Origin: Flavipsychrobacter stenotrophus
Lineage (GTDB): Bacteria > Bacteroidota > Bacteroidia > Chitinophagales > Chitinophagaceae
Assembly: GCA_947372365.1 (NCBI GenBank)
Contig: CANBTK010000065.1
Coordinates: 1-7,885, forward strand
DNA length: 7,885 nt
Direction: 5' to 3'
Shown: one piece after another, positions 1 to 6,038 of the stretch
How the letters are laid out: each line of letters opens with the position of its first letter
Position numbering within the stretch: the stretch's first letter is position 1
Notes under the pieces: generated by a model
Seen by the model: only the letters and a program-made list of their open reading frames with translations
The model's database searches: none
Told to the model about the DNA's origin: nothing
Made by a program: the position numbers and the translations under genes

Positions 1-553
1 GGTCAGCAACAATCATGTTGCCAGCAGCATCGAACACAATGCCGTATGGGTGGTGAAATGTAGCCGCAGATGCAGGGCCGCCGTCACCGGTATTGCCAGC
101 TGTACCCGTACCTGCAAAATTCGAAATAACGCCTGAAGTGTTTATTTTACGAATACGGTTATTCAACAAATCTGAAAAGTAAAAATTGCCGCTCGCGTCA
201 AAAGCCATCCCACCCGGGGTTGTTATTGTTGCCGCAGTTGCCGCACCGCCATCACCTGTAGTACCAGATGTGCCCGTACCCACCAAGGTGCTTATGATAC
301 CTGATGAAGTCACTTTACGGATGGCAAAGTTGTTCCAGTCTGCAATGTAATAGTTGCAAGATGCATCGGTGAGCATATAAGCCGGGTTTGAAATCCTGGC
401 AGACGTCGCAGCACCGCCATCCCCGGTATACCCAGCAGTTGCGGTACCAGCCACGGTAGTAATGATCCTGCACTGTGCATTTACCTTGTTACCAGCCGTA
501 AAACCTGCAACCATCACCGATAGGGCGATTAGGAACCTGAATGTACTTTTCAT
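1..553 (-). CDS. Secreted NHL-repeat protein, C-terminus cut off by the window
   Basis: The first 184 residues are visible, and the frame is open to the left edge, so the C-terminus is missing. The start is the ATG at 553-551. It is followed by a clear signal peptide: basic start (MKSTFR), hydrophobic stretch to about residue 20, and a probable cleavage after V-N-A at residue 27. The mature part is built from 56-residue units. Each contains GDGG (residues 44, 100, 156), then an Asn/His-Pro or Thr-Pro turn, an FDA-type strand, a Y(I/F)(A/S)D-like strand and an IRK motif. This is the pattern of NHL beta-propeller repeats common in exported Bacteroidota proteins. The family usually forms a six-bladed propeller for protein or ligand binding, but no substrate can be named. 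The missing part probably holds more blades and possibly a T9SS sorting domain; that is inference. It is transcribed away from the C1 peptidase gene. Confidence 0.88.
   Translation of the reverse strand, partial: MKSTFRFLIALSVMVAGFTAGNKVNAQCRIITTVAGTATAGYTGDGGAATSARISNPAYMLTDASCNYYIADWNNFAIRKVTSSGIISTLVGTGTSGTTGDGGAATAATITTPGGMAFDASGNFYFSDLLNNRIRKINTSGVISNFAGTGTAGNTGDGGPASAATFHHPYGIVFDAAGNMIVAD
2..457 (-). repeat. 168-bp in-frame tandem repeat encoding NHL units
   Basis: Within the NHL gene the coding sequence repeats every 168 bp (56 codons). Unit 1 is 457-290, unit 2 is 289-122, and unit 3 starts at 121 and runs out of the window. The best-conserved block in each unit encodes (V/T)GTGT-x3-TGDGG-(A/P)A and lies near 440-420, 272-252 and 104-84. 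The regular period and the diverged units suggest old internal duplication of propeller blades. Confidence 0.8.
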
Positions 554-1035
554 ATAAGTATGTATGTGTATAATTAGCAAAAACCTATTCAATTAGCCCT
601 CAAATATATATGATTTTGGGCATAAAATATGAAGGATACCCAGCATATTTCTACAAGAATAAACCGCTATTAGCCAATGGTTAATAAATGAAACTAAACA
701 AGTAATATACCCTGCCCGGGCAACACCTTTTGTACTGGTGAAACACATAATAGCAGAGCCTTTGGGCAAAAAGAACCCATCCTCACCCTATCAAAATGAC
801 ACACTTCTGCGCCTTTCAATTATCTAAAAAACTCAACAGAAATTGGATTAATAATGAAATTTTATTAGTATTGATGCAAAATGTATTTTATATTTCAAAA
901 TAAAACTAAAGGTAAATGGGTATACCGGCAACACAATAAACCCAATAATTACTCGAGCCATAATTGATCTTATCGGCTCCTTGGGCTAACTACAACCAAT
1001 AACATTTATAACATAAAAAATCTAACACCAAGCAT
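554..1035. other. AT-rich divergent intergenic region (482 bp)
   Basis: This spacer separates the divergent NHL and C1 peptidase genes. No convincing coding frame or RNA gene is seen. It should hold both promoters. For the NHL gene there is a -7-like box at 601-608. For the peptidase gene there are only weak candidates: TAGTATTG at 866-873, 20 bp after a TTG at 843-845, and TATATTTC at 889-896. Both would leave leaders of about 140-160 nt. Near the peptidase start, CCCAA (941-945) can pair with TTGGG (981-985), and inside it GAGCC (955-959) with GGCTC (975-979). This is a possible but unproven leader structure. Confidence 0.6.
601..608 (-). promoter_or_regulatory. Possible -7 box for the NHL-repeat gene
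   Basis: Read on the minus strand, these bases are TATATTTG, a perfect match to the Bacteroidota -7 consensus TAnnTTTG. They would give a leader of about 40 nt before the ATG at 553. No TTTG or TTG is found about 19 bp upstream, so the -33 element is missing or degenerate. In such AT-rich DNA a chance match is possible. Confidence 0.4.
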
Positions 1036-2028
1036 ATGTCGAAAAACAAACGAACATTCGGGTGGTATCCCGATTTCCCTGACTTCAGGGATTTTAGTAT
1101 CGGTTCATTCACCGATTTAAACAATGAAAGGGGGCAAGACAGGCACGCCCAAAAAGCCCCGATGTCTCCGTCGGCCGATATCCTGAAATTCAAATTAGCC
1201 AATAATATGAAGGATGGCTATAAAGATGTAGTTGACCTCAGGGAATTCTGTTCCCCTGTAGAGAACCAGGGTGCGATAGGCTCCTGCACGGCACATGCTG
1301 CAGCTGCTTTAATTGAGTATTACGAAAACAGGAATTACGGTTCGTTTGAAAAATGCTCCCGCAGGTTCCTCTACAAGGTAACGCGCAACTACATGAAGAT
1401 GACCGGCGACAACGGAGCGAACCCCAGAAGCACTATGGCCGCCATGGTATTGTTTGGCGTGCCACCAGAAAGCTATTGGGAGTATATTGAACCTGACTTT
1501 GATATAGAACCCGATGCCTTCCTGTATTCGTTTGCCCAAAACTACAAAACCGTCAAATTCTTCCGCCACGATGGCGGCGCTAAAGACGGGCATGGTAAGC
1601 CAATGGGGATGAAAGACCAGGCTGACGTCATTAATGGCATAAAGGAAAGCCTGATGAATGGCATACCCGCTATGTGTGGGTTTACTGTTTTCAGTAGCAT
1701 AAAGCAATATGACAATGACCCGGCCAACAAAGGGCTAATCCCCTACCCTTCGGCATTTGACAGCAGGCTGGGTGGGCATGCCGTTTCCGTTTTCGGGTAC
1801 GATGATAATAAGGAAATAATCAACAAGGTGCAGAATAATGACGGCACCCGCTGCAAAGGCGCATTCCTTATTAAAAACTCATGGGGCGAAGATTGGGGCG
1901 AAATGGGCTATGGCTGGCTACCCTACAAATATGTAGAAAGCAGGCTGGCTATTGACTGGTGGTCTATTATAAAAAAAGAATGGGTAAACACAGCCGCATT
2001 TGGCGAGATTGATGTGGTTAAACCATAA
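1036..2028 (+). CDS. Papain-family (C1) cysteine peptidase, no signal peptide
   Basis: The 330-residue protein carries all four papain active-site elements. These are the oxyanion-hole Gln78 in VENQG, the nucleophile Cys84 in GSCTAHA (six residues on, as in papain), His248 in LGGHAVSVFGYD, and Asn281 in IKNSWGEDWG. The mature-type domain starts near residue 65 (VVDLREFCSPVENQG). It is preceded by about 64 residues opening with GWYPDFPDFRDF, a lead-in often seen in bacterial C1 proteins and too short for a classic inhibitory propeptide. The Cys-to-His distance (164) and His-to-Asn distance (33) are longer than in papain, so the loops are enlarged. There is no signal peptide or membrane segment, so a cytoplasmic location is inferred. 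The ATG start lies about 15 bases after an A-rich run and has no Shine-Dalgarno site. It is transcribed alone. Peptidase activity is likely from the intact residues; the substrate is unknown. Confidence 0.92.
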   Translation: MSKNKRTFGWYPDFPDFRDFSIGSFTDLNNERGQDRHAQKAPMSPSADILKFKLANNMKDGYKDVVDLREFCSPVENQGAIGSCTAHAAAALIEYYENRNYGSFEKCSRRFLYKVTRNYMKMTGDNGANPRSTMAAMVLFGVPPESYWEYIEPDFDIEPDAFLYSFAQNYKTVKFFRHDGGAKDGHGKPMGMKDQADVINGIKESLMNGIPAMCGFTVFSSIKQYDNDPANKGLIPYPSAFDSRLGGHAVSVFGYDDNKEIINKVQNNDGTRCKGAFLIKNSWGEDWGEMGYGWLPYKYVESRLAIDWWSIIKKEWVNTAAFGEIDVVKP

Positions 2029-2030
2029 AA

Positions 2031-2082
2031 TATAGGCCTTCCCGGCCTGATACTTCCACAGCAGGCCGGGGCTAGGGCTATA
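2031..2082. terminator. Bidirectional terminator between convergent genes
   Basis: CCCGGCCTG (2041-2049) pairs perfectly with CAGGCCGGG (2062-2070) around a 12-nt loop. An outer TATAG (2031-2035) can pair with CTATA (2078-2082). T-rich sequence follows in both directions: ACTTTAATAG on the plus strand and TATATTTTAT on the minus strand. The hairpin fills the 56-bp gap between the stops of the C1 peptidase and PPK2 genes and probably ends both transcripts. Confidence 0.75.
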
Positions 2083-2084
2083 CT

Positions 2085-2834
2085 TTAATAGAGTTTCTCT
2101 TTGATATTTTCAGCAGTTGCAGGGTAAACCAAATCATAGCCATCAGCCAATAGCTTTTTGTCCTTGCCGGGGTAGTCTATGTGCCTGAGCATGTGCTCAA
2201 TCAGCGCTATATGGGCCAAATCTTTATCCTCCGCATTGACTACAAACCACGGAGCATGGGTAAAGTTCGTCCTTAAAAGCATCTCGTCCCTTGCCTCGCT
2301 ATAGCCCTTCCAGTGTTTCTGGGCCACTTTATCAATATCGCTTATTTTCCATTGCTTCAGCGGGTCTTCCTTGCGGTCCTGTAGCCTTTTGGCTTGTTCC
2401 TGCTTGCTTATGTCCAGGTAATATTTGAGAATAATGAACCCGGAGTCAAACAGCATATTTTCAAACATTTCCACCTCCTTAAAAAAATCTTTGTACTCCT
2501 TTTCCGAGCAAAAACCCATTACTTTCTCCACTCCGGCGCGGTTGTACCAGCTCCTGTTAAAGATTACAAACTCACCGGATATCGGCAGGTAATAAGTATA
2601 CCGCTGGAAGTACCACTCCAGGGCCCTGCGGTCAGATGGCTTACCCAGTGCAACGACTTTTGTTTCCCTGGGGCTGAGGTGCTTGGTAATAGCCTTTATA
2701 GTGCCGTCTTTACCGGCGGCGTCCCTGCCCTCAATGATTACCAGGAACTTAAGCCCCGAGCCTATTATCTCTTTTTGCAGCTTCACCAACTCCACATAAA
2801 GCCTGTGCAGCACTTCTTTGTTTTTTTTCTTCAT
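2085..2834 (-). CDS. ppk2: Polyphosphate kinase 2, class I type
   Basis: The 249-residue protein is a single-domain PPK2. This P-loop family, related to thymidylate kinases, transfers phosphate between polyphosphate and nucleotides in the cytoplasm. The Walker A loop is GRDAAGKDG at residues 36-44 (Lys42, Asp38). The Walker B region reads FNRSWYNRAGVEKVMGFC from residue 92. The lid helix carries KRLQDRKEDPLKQWKISDID at 149-168. RSWYNRAGVE is typical of class I enzymes (mainly NDP/NTP interconversion), whereas class III enzymes have RSHYED at this place; the class is therefore inferred from motif. One odd point is Asn93, where several studied class I proteins have Asp. The length is near the usual one-domain size. 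The start is the ATG at 2834, after an A-rich stretch. A candidate promoter lies at 2876-2906 and a terminator hairpin follows the stop. No exopolyphosphatase or ppk1 is nearby. Confidence 0.95.
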   Translation of the reverse strand: MKKKNKEVLHRLYVELVKLQKEIIGSGLKFLVIIEGRDAAGKDGTIKAITKHLSPRETKVVALGKPSDRRALEWYFQRYTYYLPISGEFVIFNRSWYNRAGVEKVMGFCSEKEYKDFFKEVEMFENMLFDSGFIILKYYLDISKQEQAKRLQDRKEDPLKQWKISDIDKVAQKHWKGYSEARDEMLLRTNFTHAPWFVVNAEDKDLAHIALIEHMLRHIDYPGKDKKLLADGYDLVYPATAENIKEKLY

Positions 2835-2845
2835 TTTCTTGATTC

Positions 2846-2882
2846 TTGAAAAACGTTATTTGCCCTGCTAATTGAAAAACGT
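2846..2882. repeat. 11-bp direct repeat at the PPK2 promoter
   Basis: TTGAAAAACGT occurs at 2846-2856 and again at 2872-2882 (plus strand), 26 bp start to start. The distal copy overlaps the proposed -7 box of the PPK2 promoter and the proximal copy lies in the leader close to the ATG. The spacing and position would suit a regulator site, but this is inference. The unit is not palindromic. Confidence 0.5.
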
Positions 2883-2906
2883 AAGTGATACCAATTGCAC
2901 ACCAAA
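2876..2906 (-). promoter_or_regulatory. Candidate Bacteroidota promoter for PPK2
   Basis: On the minus strand, TTTG (2906-2903) is followed after exactly 19 bp by TACGTTTT (2883-2876). These fit the Bacteroidota -33 (TTTG) and -7 (TAnnTTTG, 7 of 8) elements at typical spacing. Transcription would begin near 2870, leaving a leader of roughly 35 nt before the ATG at 2834. Confidence 0.6.
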
Positions 2907-2929
2907 CTTCGGCATGTGAACATCCCCTC

Positions 2930-2950
2930 ATTCCCCTTCAAAAGGGGAAT
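2930..2950. repeat. Perfect 9-bp inverted repeat with 3-nt loop
   Basis: ATTCCCCTT (2930-2938) and AAGGGGAAT (2942-2950) form a perfect stem around CAA. No T-run follows on either strand, so it is not a standard terminator. It lies 24 bp upstream of the PPK2 -33 box. It could be an operator, a dispersed intergenic palindrome or an extra transcription barrier; the sequence alone does not decide. Confidence 0.55.
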
Positions 2951-3010
2951 AGCTATGCTGCGTTTACTTTTATGTTCAAGCTACTGCTGACGCCGCTTTT
3001 TAATGTTCAA

Positions 3011-3035
3011 TTTGCATGAGCTGCCGCATGGCAAA
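3011..3035 (-). terminator. Weak hairpin downstream of the T9SS cargo gene
   Basis: TTTGCATG (3011-3018) pairs with CATGGCAAA (3027-3035) with one bulged G and an 8-nt loop, about 70 bp past the stop of the minus-strand gene ending at 3106. On the minus strand it is followed by TTGAACATTAAAAAG, which is not a good T-tract. It is offered only as the best terminator-like structure for this operon. Confidence 0.25.
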
Positions 3036-3105
3036 AAGTAGCAATATTTTGCAGGAAGTGGCTTCCGCACAGGCTGCTTGGATAGGAGCGGGGACGCACC
3101 AGCCA

Positions 3106-5049
3106 TTACTTCACGAGCGTAACATCGCCTTTCATATAGCCATCCTTCCCAAACCGGTTAACATAGCTTATCTGCCAGTAATAGGTACCCATATCGCATA
3201 GCTTGTGCTTGAAGGTGCCGTCCCAGCCATCGGTGAGGTTCTGGCTGAAATACACCTCCTCGCCAAACCTGTTATATACCCTGAAAAAATTAAGCGATTT
3301 ATAGCCTATTGCTACCGGGCGGAAGACATCATTCTTACCATCGCCATTGGGGGTAAAGCCGGTAGGCACAAAAAACGCAGCCTGGTTTACCACCCAAACC
3401 TTAATACTATCGTATCCTTCGCAACCATAGGCGCTCACTACATTTACTTTGTAGTAAAATGTGCCTGTATCGGGGTAATACCCTAGCGGGTTATGGATTG
3501 TTGAGTCGTTCAGGTTAGTTCCCGGCACCCATAAATACTGGTAGCCGCCAGCGGCATTAAACTGCACACTTTCGCCCTTAACAATGGTGGTATCATTGCC
3601 TGCAAACGGGCGGTAATTATCAATAACCACCTGCCGCACCTGCGTGTCAATACAGTTCTTCACATTCTGTGAAACCAGCATTACATTGTACGTGCCGCCA
3701 TACTGAAAAACATGAAAGGTATCCTGTACAAAAACATCGGTGCCATCGCCAAAATCCCAATTCCAATAGGTAATAGGCTTAATGCTGGCAGACGATTTAT
3801 CTTTAAAATAAATGGGTTTACCTGGGCAATACACGCCACTGTCGGTAAATGAAGTTTTAAAATAAGGGAACACCTTAACAAAACGGGATATACTATCGGG
3901 GCAACTGCTGCCGGGGTTCACCACCAGCTTAACAATATAGATGCCTGTGTCAGGATAAGTGAATGTAGGCTGAAACTCGTCGGACGTGTCACTTGAAGTA
4001 CCCGGCACGCCAAAGTCCCAATGGTAGGTAAAGCCACCCGAGCTACAATTGGCAAAATTAACAGTATACCCTGTGCACTCAACTATATAGGTATTTACGT
4101 CGGTTGAAAACTGGGGGATGCAGGCATAAACTACCTTCGAACAGTCAGTAACCACAAACTGGAATTCCCGCTTTACTGTATTGATAAGCACACCCCGGCG
4201 CCACTCATTGCAACATACAGTGACCAGAAAACGGCCAATGCGGTTGGGTGTGCCGGTTATAATGCCAGTAATTGGGTCAATCTGTATAATGGGGTAAGCG
4301 GTAAGCGGAGTAGTAGCCGAATAAGGAGGCGAGATATAGGTAACCTTTACATAAGGCGGAGCCTTAGGGAATGGCTTAATAACATTTGAGCTGGCCCCAA
4401 TATCGGCTGAGCAGAACTCATAACTGAGGGAGTCGCCATCGGCATCGGTAGCCGAATTGTCGTAGTACAATGGGTTATTCCGGCAAATTATTTGTGGTGG
4501 GTAGTTGGTGAACACAGCACTGTTGTTGCTTGCAACAACAGTGGTTGCAGGTATGTGGCAAAAATAGGTTGCCCCCTGGTCGCCCGGGTTTTGAATGTTG
4601 ATTACAGCGGCATTGCGGCAGCACCTTTGGTAAGAAACAAAGTAGCCCGAAGCATTGGGCTTTAATAAGAACTCCCGCAAAAAAGTCTTGCGAAGCAGGC
4701 AAGTACTCGGTATATTGGTAACGCAGGCATTAGAAAAGTTAGCTGGCACTGCTATGCTCTCGGAAAAAAAAATTGAAGTATCCGCATCTACCAGCCCAAA
4801 GGGGTTCGTCGTTGTGTGTATGGCTGTGTCGTAAACAGCCAGGAATGCCGGGTTATCCATCCTGATGGCCTCGGGCTGCCCGTTCTCACAGTCTTCATAA
4901 ATAACCAGTTTCACCTCGTATTTATTCCCTCCCACCATCGCGCCCAGAAACCTATAGGTAACCTCGCCACCCACAATATGGGATGCCATCGCGTTAAAAC
5001 TTAACAACGAGCAAAGGGCCACTAATATATTTATTACGCCTGCCTTCAT
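3106..5049 (-). CDS. T9SS-exported PKD-domain protein with type B (CHU_C) sorting domain
   Basis: The 647-residue protein begins with a signal peptide, probably cut after A-M-A at residue 22, leaving SHIVGGEVTYRFLG, a mature start common in this Bacteroidota family. The Cys-rich N-terminal part (about 23-300) includes QRCCRN near 141, DADGDSLSY at 202-210 and an Ig-like ITGTPNRIGRFLVTV strand pair near 264. Two PKD domains follow, at about 315-393 (YHWDFG) and 398-476 (WNWDFGDGT), then a third Ig-like domain at about 481-555. The C-terminus (558-647) is a gliding-motility-associated sorting domain, with PTGFTPNGDGKNDVF, FRVYNRFGEEVY and a GDVTLVK end. It is therefore expected to cross the outer membrane by T9SS and be anchored or released at the surface. 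PKD domains are usually adhesive or structural, and no catalytic domain is seen. The ATG overlaps the hydrolase stop as ATGA, so the two are co-transcribed and probably translationally coupled. Confidence 0.93.
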   Translation of the reverse strand: MKAGVINILVALCSLLSFNAMASHIVGGEVTYRFLGAMVGGNKYEVKLVIYEDCENGQPEAIRMDNPAFLAVYDTAIHTTTNPFGLVDADTSIFFSESIAVPANFSNACVTNIPSTCLLRKTFLREFLLKPNASGYFVSYQRCCRNAAVINIQNPGDQGATYFCHIPATTVVASNNSAVFTNYPPQIICRNNPLYYDNSATDADGDSLSYEFCSADIGASSNVIKPFPKAPPYVKVTYISPPYSATTPLTAYPIIQIDPITGIITGTPNRIGRFLVTVCCNEWRRGVLINTVKREFQFVVTDCSKVVYACIPQFSTDVNTYIVECTGYTVNFANCSSGGFTYHWDFGVPGTSSDTSDEFQPTFTYPDTGIYIVKLVVNPGSSCPDSISRFVKVFPYFKTSFTDSGVYCPGKPIYFKDKSSASIKPITYWNWDFGDGTDVFVQDTFHVFQYGGTYNVMLVSQNVKNCIDTQVRQVVIDNYRPFAGNDTTIVKGESVQFNAAGGYQYLWVPGTNLNDSTIHNPLGYYPDTGTFYYKVNVVSAYGCEGYDSIKVWVVNQAAFFVPTGFTPNGDGKNDVFRPVAIGYKSLNFFRVYNRFGEEVYFSQNLTDGWDGTFKHKLCDMGTYYWQISYVNRFGKDGYMKGDVTLVK

Positions 5050-5876
5050 TTTAAATTATAACAATAACCTGTAAAATCCAGTATATCGCCAGCCAGCCTT
5101 TCGGGAGCTTCGTACATAGCCATATGGGCACACTGCTTGTAAAAAATTACGAAATTCACCGCCGCCCTGTAGCTATAAGGTATATTTTTTTTGTACGGTA
5201 CTACGGTATCATCCTCTCCCATTATCCATTGCACCGGGAATGTTGCTGCTGCCAGTACATCAACCCTCTCCTCGCGCCCCTTCATGGCCAGGTAAAAATT
5301 GACAAGGCCGTCATCGCTCATTACCAATGCTTTGGCTATCTGAGCTTCGACAGTTTCATTGGCCGTTTGTTTAAAGCTATCGGAAAACAAGCCTGCAACC
5401 ATCTGGCGCAGGAAAGGCGCTTTGCCGCCATTCCTTATCAGTTCTATCGCTTTTTGCCGCATTTGCTTCTTGACGTCATCATCTGCAAGTGGGGTGGAAT
5501 GCACTAATGACAAGCCGGCCACCGCTGTAGGATATAGTTTTGCAAAAGCCAAAGCTACATAGCCCCCCATGGAGTGCCCGGCAATAACAGCCCTGTTTAT
5601 GCCTTCAGCATCCAGTATTGCCTTTATAGCCTCCGCCATCTGGCTAAGGCTAACGCATCCGGTTACTTCGCCTGGCACCAAGCCAACCGGCAAAGGACTA
5701 CGCCCGCTGCCGGGTAAATCAGGAATTATCAAGGTAAACCGTGCAGCCAACGCCTCGGCTTGCCCATCCCACAACGAACCGTTTTCCGGGAAGCCATGCA
5801 GTAAAACCAAGGCCGGGCCACTCCCCTTCTTTTCATAATAGAGGGCTTGCGAAAATGGAGTGGTTACTTCTGGCAT
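5046..5876 (-). CDS. Alpha/beta-fold hydrolase
   Basis: The 276-residue protein has the standard layout of a soluble alpha/beta hydrolase. The oxyanion-hole motif is HGFP at 27-30. DLPGSGRS at 53-60 follows strand 4. The nucleophile elbow GHSMGG has Ser102, the acid is Asp222 or Asp223 in GEDDTVVP, and the catalytic His251 is in CAHMAMYEAP. A helical cap lies at roughly 130-205. The intact Ser-Asp-His set points to an esterase, lipase-like or C-C hydrolase role; the substrate cannot be read from the sequence. There is no signal peptide, so it should be cytoplasmic. Its TGA overlaps the ATG of the T9SS cargo gene (ATGA), while 162 bp separate it from the DUF4105 gene upstream, so it probably leads a two-gene operon. 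No clear -33/-7 pair was found before its ATG. Confidence 0.9.
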   Translation of the reverse strand: MPEVTTPFSQALYYEKKGSGPALVLLHGFPENGSLWDGQAEALAARFTLIIPDLPGSGRSPLPVGLVPGEVTGCVSLSQMAEAIKAILDAEGINRAVIAGHSMGGYVALAFAKLYPTAVAGLSLVHSTPLADDDVKKQMRQKAIELIRNGGKAPFLRQMVAGLFSDSFKQTANETVEAQIAKALVMSDDGLVNFYLAMKGREERVDVLAAATFPVQWIMGEDDTVVPYKKNIPYSYRAAVNFVIFYKQCAHMAMYEAPERLAGDILDFTGYCYNLK

Positions 5877-5907
5877 TGAGTATTTAGTTGTTTACTTTAA
5901 TGAACTT

Positions 5908-5924
5908 GCACCTATCGCACCTAT
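5908..5924. repeat. Short tandem GCACCTAT pair upstream of the hydrolase gene
   Basis: GCACCTAT occurs at 5908-5915 and 5917-5924 with a one-base gap, 32 bp upstream of the hydrolase ATG. The 9-bp period is close to one helical turn, which would suit a protein site, but the repeat is short and may be chance. Confidence 0.3.
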
Positions 5925-6038
5925 GTTACAGGGTTATTAACGCTGTACCCCATAGGCTTATAGACGTTACAAAGCCACAAAACCTTGGGTTATGCGCCCC
6001 GGTAAAACGGAATTACCCTAACAACACAAAACCTTTTT

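Noticed and set aside
2..457. Regular 168-bp periodicity as a possible CRISPR array
   Set aside because: The repeat is in frame inside a protein gene, the units are diverged, and the period is far longer than a CRISPR repeat-spacer unit.
1309..1707. 132-codon minus-strand frame opposite the C1 peptidase
   Set aside because: It is antisense to the catalytic domain and has no recognisable features.
2394..2849. 151-codon plus-strand frame opposite PPK2
   Set aside because: It lies almost wholly antisense to a clearly recognised PPK2 gene, and its translation shows no family features.
5124..5507. 127-codon plus-strand frame opposite the alpha/beta hydrolase
   Set aside because: It is the antisense shadow of an intact hydrolase gene, with a composition unlike a real protein.
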